Source: Chloroflexota bacterium (lineage in GTDB: Bacteria > Chloroflexota > Dormibacteria > Dormibacterales > Dormibacteraceae). Taken from it: a stretch of DNA of 22,074 nt. The stretch is from positions 1 through 22,074 of the forward strand of contig VBJR01000101.1 in assembly GCA_005880175.1 (NCBI GenBank), written 5' to 3'. The notes beneath the pieces were generated by a model, which was given only the letters and a program-made list of their open reading frames with translations, ran no database searches and had not been told where the DNA came from. Positions within the stretch are counted from its first letter, which is position 1. Each line of letters starts with the position of its first letter. Positions 1 to 7,361 of the stretch are shown one piece after another. The translations under genes and the position numbers were made by a program.

Positions 1-3
1 CAT

Positions 4-1101
4 CTATGAGCGAATCGCCGCGGCGGCCCCGTCCTCGGCCGCCTCGGCGCACAGCAGGCGCAGCTCCCCGGAGAGCGAGGCGGCGTCCCGCCGTTCCAGG
101 CCGGTCCCGGCCGCCCCCGCCGCGAGGGAGGCGAGCGCGCCCTCCTCGCACCGGCGCCAGGGCTCGTCGCCGTCGCTCGCCGCCCGGCGCTCGCCGGCCA
201 GCCTGGCCGACTCCGCGCCGATCGCGTACGCGGTCAGCCACAGCTCACGCAGGGCGCGCAGCAGACGGGGGTCCACGTCCCGGGGCAGCGCCCGGAGCGC
301 GGCCGCGAACGCCGCCGCCCGCCGCCCCGCCCCGTGGCCGAGCCTGTCCAGGTGCGCGGCGGCGGGGACGAGCCGCCAGCGCCGCGTGCGCCACGGCCCG
401 GTCCTGCCGTCCTCGTACGCGCACATGGCGCGGCCCCGCACCAGCATCGGGATGGCCGGCAGCGCCAGCGGGGGACCCGCCGGCGGGCGCCGCGCGGCCA
501 GCGCGGGCTGGAAGCACGCCGGGCCCAGGTGGGCGCCGTCCGGCCTGGCCAGGCTGGGCAGCTCCCGGTGGTCCACCAGCGAGGGAACCGAGATGAGCGC
601 GGCGACGCCCGTCGAGGACAGCAGCCGGCCGATGACGATGTCGTCGAACAGGTCCACGGGCATCCCGGCGCCGAACCGGACGTAGGCTCGCGCGACGTCC
701 ACCGGCAGGACCAGCGCCTGCGCCGGCGTCCAGTACGAGGTCGTCTCCACCCAGTCGGCGCGGCAGAAGACGCCCAGGCGGACCGCCGCCCCGTCCAGCG
801 AGTCCCAGTTCGCGAAGTACGCCAGCGCGGCGTCGGGATGCGCCTCGACGTCGGCTCGGACCCGCGCGAGGAAGCCGGGGGCGACCTCGACGTCGTCCTG
901 GAACACCAGGTGGTGCGTCGTCCCCGGCTCGATCGCCGACCACGCGCACATCGACGTGCGCAGGAGCCCGGGCGGCTCGTCCGGCTTCGGGTCGACCACG
1001 ATCCGCACCGGCTCCGGGGCGAGCGACGCGGCCAGGCCGCGGGCCAGCTCCAGCCGGCGCGGGTGCGTCATGATCGCGGCGCCCAGGCGGTTGGCGGTCA
1101 C
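4..1101 (-). CDS. GT-A-like glycosyltransferase
   Basis: This 365-residue protein looks like a GT-A type glycosyltransferase that would transfer a sugar in the cytoplasm. The N-terminus (residues about 5-37) has the strand-helix-strand look of a nucleotide-sugar fold. The acidic pair in FQDDVEV (residues 67-73) fits a DxD-type metal and donor site. The following 100 residues, with YFANWD, SYWTPAQA and DLFDDIVIG, resemble the acceptor half of such enzymes. The last 110 residues are alanine- and arginine-rich, helical and not recognised. No signal peptide or membrane segment is visible. The GTG start overlaps the stop of the upstream hydrolase-like gene as GTGA, so translation is probably coupled. 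An ATG at positions 3..1 directly after the TAG stop suggests another operon gene beyond the window. The fold class is fairly likely; donor and acceptor are unknown. Confidence 0.7.
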   Translation of the reverse strand: MTANRLGAAIMTHPRRLELARGLAASLAPEPVRIVVDPKPDEPPGLLRTSMCAWSAIEPGTTHHLVFQDDVEVAPGFLARVRADVEAHPDAALAYFANWDSLDGAAVRLGVFCRADWVETTSYWTPAQALVLPVDVARAYVRFGAGMPVDLFDDIVIGRLLSSTGVAALISVPSLVDHRELPSLARPDGAHLGPACFQPALAARRPPAGPPLALPAIPMLVRGRAMCAYEDGRTGPWRTRRWRLVPAAAHLDRLGHGAGRRAAAFAAALRALPRDVDPRLLRALRELWLTAYAIGAESARLAGERRAASDGDEPWRRCEEGALASLAAGAAGTGLERRDAASLSGELRLLCAEAAEDGAAAAIRS

Positions 1102-2924
1102 GTCAGCGGCACCACCTGCCAGCCCTTGCCCTCCAGCACGAGCCCCAGCGACCGGGCCCGGCCGCGGTCGCTCCAGGCCAGGTCGGCCTCGACCGCGGCG
1201 GAGCCGTGGTTGATCGCCACGGCCGCGCGGCAGCCCTCGACCCGGCCGGCGACCACCTCGACCGACGGGCACGCGCAGGAGACGGGCGGCGTCACGCCGG
1301 CCAGGGCGGCGATGCGCCGGTACAGGCGCTCCCACGGCAGCGCCTCCAGCCTGCCGGGCCGGTCCAGCTGCGCCTCGAGCGGCGCGCCGCAGAGCACCAC
1401 GTGGCCCCGGCCGGCGCGATGCGCGGTGACGGCCGGCGACCCGTCGCGGTACTCGGCCAGGACCTCCGCGTCGATGGCCCTGAGGGTCGCGGGGCGGGCG
1501 CCGCCCGCCTCCCAGTCGAGCGGCCAGCACTCCCCGTCCCAGGTGAACCACGACGTGGCCTCCGTGAGCAGGGAGAAGTCCACGACCTCGACCCCCGCGA
1601 GCTGCGGGCCGGGAAAGCCGTGCAGGTGGCTGCCGAGGGAGAGGTAGACCGTGCCGCCGCGCTCGGCGTGGGCCGACAGGCGCTCGCGGTCGCGCAGCGT
1701 CAGGTGCCGGACCGACGGGCACACTGCGAGGGCGTAGCCGTCGAGGTCGCCGTGGACGACGTCGAAGGGGAGGTGCGCCCTGGTCAGCAGCAGGTGGGCG
1801 TACAGGACGGCGGTCGTCCCGGCGCCGGCGTCCAGGTAGCTGTCGCCGGCCGCCCGCACGCGCTCCGGGAGGTAGAGGGCCACCGGCGCCCGGTCCCGCT
1901 CGAAGCGGGCCAGGTCGCCGGCGGCCGCCAGCCGTCGATACGCCTCCAACTGCGGCTTGTGGCTGCCGTCGAGCCTGGTCAGTCCGACCGACCGCTCGCC
2001 CGGCCGCTCGCGGTACGGGTCGTCCGCCGCCGCGATGTCCTGCCAGCACCACACGATCAGGCCCGAGGCGCCGCCCGCGATCGCGGACGCGCCCGCGGCG
2101 CCCAGGTAGGCCGCGCTCACGGCGTCGTCGGCGCCGTAGCTGCCCAGCTCGTCCACCAGGGGGACGCCGAAGGCGCCCGCGTACCTGACCAGGAACGGCA
2201 CCAGGTTCGTGGCCTTGAAGCTCACGGTGGACTCGACGTGCCCGGGCGCCCAGGCGGGGAAGCCGTGCACCGCGGCGAGGTCGAGCGGTTCCCCGTTGTC
2301 CGGCCCGAACGGGGAGGCCCCGAGCACGCCCGACGTGTCGTTCGCCTGCATCACCAGCAGGTGCGGCGCCTCGTCCCGAATGGCGCCGGCCAGCCGCCGG
2401 TACCACGCCCGCACCTCCGCCGGGGAGAGCGACGCGGAGTCCCGCGGGTCCACGTTGGCGACCTCGTCCCCGAGGTCCAGAGCCAGGACGTTGTCGAGAT
2501 CGCGAACGGTCCGGGCCACGGCCCGCGCGTACCGCTCCTCGCTCTCCAGCATCCCGGGGTCGCGCCACAGGCTGCGCCCCTGCCGCCAGGGCACGTCCAG
2601 CCGCTGGCCGTTCATCCAGATGGTCAGGAGGGACAGGACGCAGGCGAGGCCGTGCTCGCCCGCCAGCTCGACCGCGTGGCGGACGCGCCCCAGCCGCTCC
2701 TCGTCCGGTCCGCCCGGCTCCGGCTCCAGGTCGCGCCAGAACAGGAACAGGCGAACGGTGTTGAGCCCGGCGCCCGCCATCGCCGCGAAGTCCGCGCGCA
2801 GCGCGTCCGGGTCCCACTCGCTCCACATCCGGCAGCCCGCCCGCGACGGCAGGTGGTTGACCCCCAGCGCCACGAACGGCCGGCCGGCGCGGAGCAGGCG
2901 GCCGCCGGTCGTGGTGAACGTCAC
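1098..2924 (-). CDS. Clan GH-A glycoside hydrolase-like protein (GH5/GH42 type)
   Basis: This 608-residue protein looks like a clan GH-A (beta/alpha)8-barrel hydrolase followed by a beta-galactosidase trimerisation-like domain. Residues about 10-300 carry barrel signatures: GVNHLP near the start, GLNTVRLFLFWRD at 53-65, a candidate acid/base Glu154 in LGDE, and a candidate nucleophile Glu259 in VDELGSYG. In most of the clan the acid/base follows Asn; here it follows Asp153, which is unusual. Residues about 310-480 (VALYLPERV, AERGGTVYLSLGS) resemble the Rossmann-like second domain of GH42 enzymes. No signal peptide is visible, so it probably acts inside the cell, perhaps trimming a glycan intermediate, or it may be non-catalytic. 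Start chosen: GTG overlapping the aminotransferase stop as GTGA. It also overlaps the next gene in the same way. Substrate unknown. Confidence 0.72.
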   Translation of the reverse strand: MTFTTTGGRLLRAGRPFVALGVNHLPSRAGCRMWSEWDPDALRADFAAMAGAGLNTVRLFLFWRDLEPEPGGPDEERLGRVRHAVELAGEHGLACVLSLLTIWMNGQRLDVPWRQGRSLWRDPGMLESEERYARAVARTVRDLDNVLALDLGDEVANVDPRDSASLSPAEVRAWYRRLAGAIRDEAPHLLVMQANDTSGVLGASPFGPDNGEPLDLAAVHGFPAWAPGHVESTVSFKATNLVPFLVRYAGAFGVPLVDELGSYGADDAVSAAYLGAAGASAIAGGASGLIVWCWQDIAAADDPYRERPGERSVGLTRLDGSHKPQLEAYRRLAAAGDLARFERDRAPVALYLPERVRAAGDSYLDAGAGTTAVLYAHLLLTRAHLPFDVVHGDLDGYALAVCPSVRHLTLRDRERLSAHAERGGTVYLSLGSHLHGFPGPQLAGVEVVDFSLLTEATSWFTWDGECWPLDWEAGGARPATLRAIDAEVLAEYRDGSPAVTAHRAGRGHVVLCGAPLEAQLDRPGRLEALPWERLYRRIAALAGVTPPVSCACPSVEVVAGRVEGCRAAVAINHGSAAVEADLAWSDRGRARSLGLVLEGKGWQVVPLT

Positions 2925-4072
2925 CGGAGGGCCCGCTCCAGCGCGCCGGCCACGTGCTCGACGTCCGCGACCGTCATGCGGGCGTGCAGGGGCAGGCTCA
3001 GCAGCCGCCCGGCCACCGCGTCGGTCACGGGCAGCGGCCCGGCCGGATGGGCACGCGCGTAGAACGAGAGCCGGTGCGTCGGCGGGTAGTGGACGGACGT
3101 CTGCACCCCGGCCTCGCGCAGCGCCGCCTGGACGGCGGCCCGGCCGGCCCCCGCCGGCAGCAGGACGGCCAGCAGGTGGTGGGCGGCGTCCCCCCGGTGC
3201 TCCGCGAAGGGGAGCACCAGCCCGGGGACGCGGGCCAGCCCGGCCCGGTAGGCCGCGACGAGCGCCTCGCGGCGCCGGCGATCGGCGGCCAGCCGGCCGA
3301 GCTGGACCCTGCCGATGGCCGACGAGATCTCGGTCGGCCGGTAGTTCAGGCCGGCGCCGACGACGTCGTAGCCGGTCGTCGTGCCGCGCGCGCGGTCCCA
3401 GGACGAGGCGGTGACGCAGTGCGACCGCAGCATCCGGACCTGTGCCAGCACCTCCGGGTCCGAGGCCACGACCATCCCGCCCTCGCCGGTGGTCACGTTC
3501 TTGGCCACGTGGAAGCTGAAGCATCCGATGTCGCCGACCGTCCCCAGCATCCGGCCGCCGGCGCGGACGGCGGGCGCGTGGGCGGCGTCCTCGATCAGCG
3601 GGATGCCGTGGTCGCGGGCGATGGCCGACAGCGCCTCCATGTCGCAGGGGAAGCCGCCGTAGTGCATGACGACGATGGCCCGCGTGCGGGGGGTGACGAG
3701 GTCCCGCACGTGCTCGGGGTCGATCGTCAGGTCCGACTCGGAACGCACGTCGGCGAACACCGGCCGGGCGCCGCGCAGCACGGCGGCCGAGGCGGACGCG
3801 ACGAACGTGAGCGAGGGCACGATCACCTCGGCCCCGCCCTCCAGCGGCAGGGCCAGCATCGCCAGGTGCAGCGCGGCCGTGCCGCTGCTGACCGCGACCG
3901 CGTCCGGCGTGCCGAGCGCCGCGGCGAACTCCCGCTCGAAGGCCGCGGTCACCGGGCCCGCCGAGAGCCAGCGCGAGGCCAGGACGGCGGTCACCGCCTC
4001 GATCTCCTCGGCGCCGAGGGTCGTGTCGGCGAGCGCCACCCGCCAGGCCGGTGCCCGCGTCACCGCGTCCAT
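2921..4072 (-). CDS. DegT/DnrJ/EryC1/StrS family PLP aminotransferase
   Basis: This 383-residue protein is a PLP-dependent sugar aminotransferase of the DegT/DnrJ/EryC1/StrS family, which usually converts a keto-sugar nucleotide to an amino sugar with glutamate or glutamine as donor. Visible hallmarks are SSGTAALHLA (62-71), the PLP-contacting Asp162 in EDAAHA, and the Schiff-base Lys191 in FSFHVAKN followed by GEGGM. LNYRPTEISSAIGRVQ and a C-terminal SVHYPPTHRLSFY segment are also present. Length is normal for the family. The ATG start overlaps the upstream glycosyltransferase by 13 bp and has a strong Shine-Dalgarno five bases upstream. Its place between two glycosyltransferases suggests it aminates the sugar they transfer; a cyclitol ketone is also possible. 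Family assignment is secure, substrate is not. Confidence 0.93.
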   Translation of the reverse strand: MDAVTRAPAWRVALADTTLGAEEIEAVTAVLASRWLSAGPVTAAFEREFAAALGTPDAVAVSSGTAALHLAMLALPLEGGAEVIVPSLTFVASASAAVLRGARPVFADVRSESDLTIDPEHVRDLVTPRTRAIVVMHYGGFPCDMEALSAIARDHGIPLIEDAAHAPAVRAGGRMLGTVGDIGCFSFHVAKNVTTGEGGMVVASDPEVLAQVRMLRSHCVTASSWDRARGTTTGYDVVGAGLNYRPTEISSAIGRVQLGRLAADRRRREALVAAYRAGLARVPGLVLPFAEHRGDAAHHLLAVLLPAGAGRAAVQAALREAGVQTSVHYPPTHRLSFYARAHPAGPLPVTDAVAGRLLSLPLHARMTVADVEHVAGALERALR

Positions 4073-5112
4073 GTCCGTCCTCCCGCTCCCGCCGACCGGT
4101 AGCCGCGCTCCACCTGCTCGGCGACCCGGTCCCAACCCAGCTCGGCCTCGACGCGGCGCCGGCCCGCGCGGCCCATGCGGGCGCGCAGATCCGGGTCGCC
4201 CAGCAGACGCAGCAGGGCCGCCGCGATCGCGTCCGGCCGGGAGGGCACGACCAGGCCGTCCACCTCGTCGCGCACGACCTCCTCGACCCCGGGGAACCGC
4301 CCGCTGACCACCGGCCGCCCGCACGCCCACGCCTCGACGAACACGAGCGGGAACACGTCGGCGGTCGTCGGCAGGCAGAGCACGTCGCAGGCCGCGATCG
4401 CGTTGTGCTTGGTCTGCCCGTCGGGCACCCCGAGGTCGCAGAACCGTCCGCCGCGAGGGAGCGGGGCCTCCGCGCCGCCCTCCCAGCTCGGGCCGGCCAG
4501 CACCATGACCGCCGACGGCTCCCGGGCCCAGACGAGCGGAGCGGCCTCGAGGAACGCCCGGTAGCCCTTGAACGGCGCGCGCCGGCCCAGGAACAGCGCC
4601 GCGGGCCCCGTGATGTCCCGGTCCGCGCGGAAGCCGCCGGGGTCCGGCCTGCCCGTCAGCTGCGGGCCCTGTCCGATCCGCTGGACGCGCTGCCGGACCG
4701 CGCCGGCGGCCGTGAGCTCGCGCGTCTCGTGGCCGGTGAGCGCGAACACGACGCCCGCCTCGCGGCAGGCGGCGGTCGCCAGCTCGCGGTCCGGCCACAG
4801 CTCCGGCGTGGTGGCCGGCGTGACCGCGAGCACGGCCCCGCAGCTCCGCGCCACCTCCAGCGCGAGCGGCACCAGACCCGGCCGGGCCAGGTCGAACAGG
4901 TGCACGACGTCCGGCGCCCACGGCAGCCCGGCCCGGGCGTGGGCGGGCGTCAGGACGGGCACGCGGCCCGGGGCCTCCGGCCGGCTGCTGGCGGCCAGCA
5001 CCGCCACCCGATGGCCGCGTTCGGCCAGGTGGCTGGCGGTCTGCCAGGCCATGTGCTCGGCGCCGGCCAGGCCCGGCGCGTACCCGTCCAGCACCACGAG
5101 CACGTGCGTCAC
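4060..5112 (-). CDS. GT4-family glycosyltransferase
   Basis: This 350-residue protein is a GT-B glycosyltransferase of the GT4 (group 1) type, cytoplasmic and probably using a nucleotide sugar. The N-terminal domain begins VTHVLVVLDGYAPGLAGAEHM and includes WAPDVVHLFDL. The C-terminal donor domain starts near ALFLGRRAPFKG (about residue 170). It contains the GT4 retaining signature in the form ADVFPLVFVEAWACGRPVV, with Asp in place of the usual first Glu, and a closing helix with GWDRVAEQVERGY. The GTG start overlaps the amidase stop as GTGA, and its end overlaps the DegT aminotransferase start by 13 bp. This places it firmly in the operon. Family assignment is solid; the sugar is not predictable. 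Confidence 0.9.
   Translation of the reverse strand: MTHVLVVLDGYAPGLAGAEHMAWQTASHLAERGHRVAVLAASSRPEAPGRVPVLTPAHARAGLPWAPDVVHLFDLARPGLVPLALEVARSCGAVLAVTPATTPELWPDRELATAACREAGVVFALTGHETRELTAAGAVRQRVQRIGQGPQLTGRPDPGGFRADRDITGPAALFLGRRAPFKGYRAFLEAAPLVWAREPSAVMVLAGPSWEGGAEAPLPRGGRFCDLGVPDGQTKHNAIAACDVLCLPTTADVFPLVFVEAWACGRPVVSGRFPGVEEVVRDEVDGLVVPSRPDAIAAALLRLLGDPDLRARMGRAGRRRVEAELGWDRVAEQVERGYRSAGAGGRTWTR
4078..4084 (-). promoter_or_regulatory. Shine-Dalgarno of the DegT aminotransferase
   Basis: On the minus strand GGGAGGA lies five bases upstream of the ATG at 4072. It is the clearest ribosome binding site in the left operon and fixes this start. It lies inside the 3' end of the glycosyltransferase gene. 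Confidence 0.75.
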
Positions 5113-6470
5113 TGGACGGTGACCCCGAGGCGGCGCGAGAGGAGCACGGCGAACTCGATCGGCGTCAGGTCCTCCAGGTACGGACCGATCACCTGGACGC
5201 CGATCGGGAGGCCCTCCCCCGTGATCGCGACGGGCAGCGCCGTCGCTCCGTGCCCGGGCACGCTGGCGATCGCGGGCAGCACCAGCTGGAAGCCGTAGAA
5301 CACCGCCGCGCCGTCCACGTCGAGGTGGGGCGCCGGGCGGAGCGGGGAGGGCCAGACCGAGGTCGCGGCCAGGTGGCGGAACGCCGGGGTCAGCGTGATC
5401 GGCGCGACCAGCACGTCGTACCACCTGAAGAGCTCGTCGAGCGCCGCCCGGAACCGGCGCCGGGCCGCCACCGCCCGCCGGCGCTCGTGCGCCGGCGCCT
5501 CCATCGCCCTGGCGAACACCTCGTCGAACCGCTCGCCGCGGCGGCGCGCGCCGGCGGCCAGGACACGGCGCTGGGCGCCGCTCAGCCTCATGCCGGACGC
5601 GACGAGGGCCAGCGCGACCTCGGCCAGCCCCGTCAGGTCGCTGAACCCGCGGGCCTGGGTCACCGCCACCACGGCGCCGGACGCGCGCAGCCGCATCTCC
5701 ACGGCCTCCAGGGCCTGGACGACCGAGGCCGCCATGGGGAGCCACGCCGGACGCGGCAGGATCGCCACCCGGAAGTCCGCCAGGCGCCGCGCGCGCGGCG
5801 CCGGGAGCTCGGGGCCCATCGGGACGGGATCGCCCAGGCCCGAGGCCTGGCCCGACCGGGGCAGCAGCGCGTCGCTGGGCCGGTGCGCCACCACGCCGCA
5901 GAACGCGGCCGGCACCCGGACCGACCCGATCATGTCGGTCCCGATGTCGAGGGGCGTGACGCCGGCGGCCACCGCCGCGGCTCCCCCGGAGCTGCCCCCG
6001 GCGGTGCGGTCGGCCGCGTGCGGGTTGTTGGTGCGCCCGTACACCGGGTTGGCCGTCTGCCAGTCGCTCAGCAGGTGGGCGAGGTTCGTCTTGCCGAGCA
6101 CGACCGCCCCGGCCCGCCGGGCGCGCGAAACCAGCGGCGAGTCCATCGTGCACCGCCGGCCGATGAACGAGCGCTCGCCGAGCGTCATCGGGGAGCCGCG
6201 CAGCGCGATCGACTCCTTGAAGGTCACGGGCAGCCCGAGGAGGGGAGCCTGGTCGCCGCGCCCGATCCGCGCGTCGGCGGAGGCGGCCTCGGCGCGCGCC
6301 CGCTCCTCGTCCCACCACACGACCGAGTTCACGGTCTCCCTGGTCTCGGCGGCGCGGCGCAGGTGCCAGTCGGCCAGCTCCCGCGCGGACACCCGGTGCG
6401 TGCGCAGCGCCGCCAGGAGGTGGTCCGCGGAGGCCGCCACCGGCCCGGCCGCGGGGCCGTCCCCGTTCAC
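5109..6470 (-). CDS. Amidase signature family hydrolase
   Basis: This 453-residue protein belongs to the amidase signature superfamily (GatA, FAAH and peptide amidase relatives), which hydrolyses amide bonds with a Ser-cisSer-Lys triad. The triad is readable as Lys85 in TFKES, Ser160 in GGSSGG and nucleophile Ser183 in GTDMIGSVR. That last motif is normally GTDTGGSIR, and the GGSSGG-to-Ser183 spacing is one residue shorter than in GatA. The C-terminal VLVAPI and PIGVQVIGPYLED segments are typical. A GatA role is unlikely because no gatB or gatC is adjacent and it sits among glycosyltransferases. Cleavage of an amide in the cluster product or a precursor is plausible. The GTG start overlaps the stop of the chimeric nucleotidyltransferase fragment as GTGA. 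Confidence 0.9.
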   Translation of the reverse strand: MNGDGPAAGPVAASADHLLAALRTHRVSARELADWHLRRAAETRETVNSVVWWDEERARAEAASADARIGRGDQAPLLGLPVTFKESIALRGSPMTLGERSFIGRRCTMDSPLVSRARRAGAVVLGKTNLAHLLSDWQTANPVYGRTNNPHAADRTAGGSSGGAAAVAAGVTPLDIGTDMIGSVRVPAAFCGVVAHRPSDALLPRSGQASGLGDPVPMGPELPAPRARRLADFRVAILPRPAWLPMAASVVQALEAVEMRLRASGAVVAVTQARGFSDLTGLAEVALALVASGMRLSGAQRRVLAAGARRRGERFDEVFARAMEAPAHERRRAVAARRRFRAALDELFRWYDVLVAPITLTPAFRHLAATSVWPSPLRPAPHLDVDGAAVFYGFQLVLPAIASVPGHGATALPVAITGEGLPIGVQVIGPYLEDLTPIEFAVLLSRRLGVTVQ

Positions 6471-6976
6471 CTGCCGGGTTCCGCCAGCGTCAGCCTGACC
6501 CCGCCGCCGGCGGCCTGGCCGTTGTCAGCGGCCTCCTCCCTCTCCTCGCCGGTGGGACCGGCCGCCGCCCCGCCGGCGAGGTAGGCCACCGGCCGCCGCG
6601 CCACCGCGAGCGTGGCCTCGTCCAGGCTCGCAGTCGTGCCGATGTCGTGCCACTCGCCGTGCCAGGGATAGCAGTTGACCGGCAGCCCGTTCGCGATCAG
6701 CGATGACACCAGGTCGGGCATGTCGGTGGCCGCGTCCTCTCGCAGGTGCGCGCGGATCGACGGATCGGCGACGTAGACGCCGGCCGCGATGCTCACCGTC
6801 ACCCGCGGCTTCTCCCAGATCCGGCGCACCCGTCCGCCGGCAACGTCCAGCACGCCGGAATCGATGCCGATCTCGCGCTCCTTGGCCACCACGGTCAGTG
6901 CGCAGCGCGACGCCACGATGGCGGGCAGGGACACGTCCCCCGTCGTGGTCTGCGGCCCGTCGGGATCCTCACTCAT
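6467..6976 (-). pseudogene. Chimera: carrier-protein N-terminus fused to nucleotidyltransferase C-terminus
   Basis: This 169-codon frame starts with 23 residues identical to the carrier protein at 7362 (MSEDPDGPQT to IVAS), encoded by the left arm of the inverted repeat. At the arm boundary (6908) it passes in frame into the C-terminal part of a sugar nucleotidyltransferase: ALTVVAKERE, an EKP motif, AAGVYVADP and WHDIGT, all typical of the mannose-1-phosphate guanylyltransferase-like family. The last 35 residues are low-complexity. The G-x-G-x-R-L loop lies in a separate fragment at 7091-7234, and the central part with the catalytic NGD motif is absent, so it should be inactive as a nucleotidyltransferase. 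It may still be expressed, because the arm also carries a copy of the carrier-protein promoter. Its stop overlaps the amidase start as GTGA, so the original gene headed this operon. Confidence 0.85.
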
Positions 6977-6985
6977 CGGAATCGC

Positions 6986-7014
6986 ACGATCGGTCGAAAC
7001 CCGGGGCCGGTCAA
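6986..7014 (-). promoter_or_regulatory. Duplicated carrier-protein promoter driving the chimera
   Basis: This mirror copy of the promoter at 7324-7352 has -35 TTGACC (7014..7009), a 17-base spacer and -10 GATCGT (6991..6986). It stands nine bases before the ATG of the chimera at 6976. It would keep the left operon transcribed despite the broken first gene. Confidence 0.5.
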
Positions 7015-7043
7015 CTGGCTCGTCCGTGTCGGGACCGCGCTCG

Positions 7044-7072
7044 TTGACCCCTCCCCCACTGACACCTATCGT
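7044..7072 (+). promoter_or_regulatory. Duplicated nucleotidyltransferase promoter, now pointing right
   Basis: -35 TTGACC (7044-7049), a 17-base spacer and -10 TATCGT (7067-7072) form a mirror copy of the promoter at 7266-7294. It fires rightward across the 131-bp loop, antisense to the nucleotidyltransferase fragment, and on toward the carrier-protein gene. Confidence 0.5.
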
Positions 7073-7090
7073 CCCGGGTGCCTTGAGTGC

Positions 7091-7234
7091 TCACAGCGAG
7101 GACTGGCGCAGGATGATCTCCAGGATGCTGTGCCCGCCCACTGGCACCAGTGCCTTGGGCAGGTCGCGGGTGCGCGGCCACAGACGCTGTCCTCTGCCAC
7201 CGGCGAGCACGATCGCGTGCCGGTGGCCGTTCAC
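7091..7234 (-). pseudogene. N-terminal fragment of sugar nucleotidyltransferase
   Basis: This 47-codon frame encodes HAIVLAGGRGQRLWP and DLPKALVPVGGHSILE, the nucleotide-binding loop and PK motif of a mannose-1-phosphate guanylyltransferase-like enzyme. After ILRQ it runs into the left arm of the inverted repeat, gains three foreign codons and stops. Its C-terminal half survives at 6467-6907. I estimate about 80 central residues are missing, judged from the usual family layout. The likely start is GTG at 7234, preceded by GAGG at a short distance; an in-frame TTG lies 21 bases further upstream. Confidence 0.88.
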
Positions 7235-7265
7235 GTCCTCGCTGTGAGCACTCAAGGCACCCGGG

Positions 7266-7294
7266 ACGATAGGTGTCAGTGGGGGAGGGGTCAA
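7266..7294 (-). promoter_or_regulatory. Promoter of the left operon (nucleotidyltransferase)
   Basis: On the minus strand -35 TTGACC (7294..7289), an exact 17-base spacer and -10 TATCGT (7271..7266) form a good housekeeping-type promoter. The expected start of transcription is near 7259, giving a leader of about 25 bases before GTG 7234. Confidence 0.6.
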
Positions 7295-7323
7295 CGAGCG
7301 CGGTCCCGACACGGACGAGCCAG

Positions 7324-7352
7324 TTGACCGGCCCCGGGTTTCGACCGATCGT
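7324..7352 (+). promoter_or_regulatory. Carrier-protein promoter, near-leaderless
   Basis: -35 TTGACC (7324-7329), a 17-base spacer and a weaker -10 GATCGT (7347-7352) lie nine bases before the ATG at 7362. No Shine-Dalgarno is visible, so the message would start at or within a few bases of the start codon. Confidence 0.5.
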
Positions 7353-7361
7353 GCGATTCCG

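Larger units (their letters stand above)
6908..7103. repeat. Left arm of perfect 196-bp inverted repeat
   Basis: Bases 6908-7103 are the exact reverse complement of 7235-7430; I compared all 196 positions and found no mismatch. The arm carries a leftward copy of the carrier-protein start and promoter and a rightward copy of the nucleotidyltransferase promoter. It replaces the central part of the nucleotidyltransferase gene. Identity stops abruptly at both ends. Confidence 0.97.

Noticed and set aside
4..2826. A 940-codon minus-strand open frame covering the first two genes
   Set aside because: Only its last third reads as a protein; the rest is arginine/glycine/proline-rich shadow of the hydrolase-like gene in another frame, typical of GC-rich DNA. 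The same applies to many long frames on both strands.
5109..6470. GatA subunit of the glutamyl-tRNA amidotransferase
   Set aside because: No gatB or gatC neighbours, an altered signature motif and biosynthetic context argue against it.
6746..7327. Plus-strand and long minus-strand open frames crossing the inverted repeat
   Set aside because: They translate promoter and repeat DNA without any family motif and are explained by the palindromic structure.
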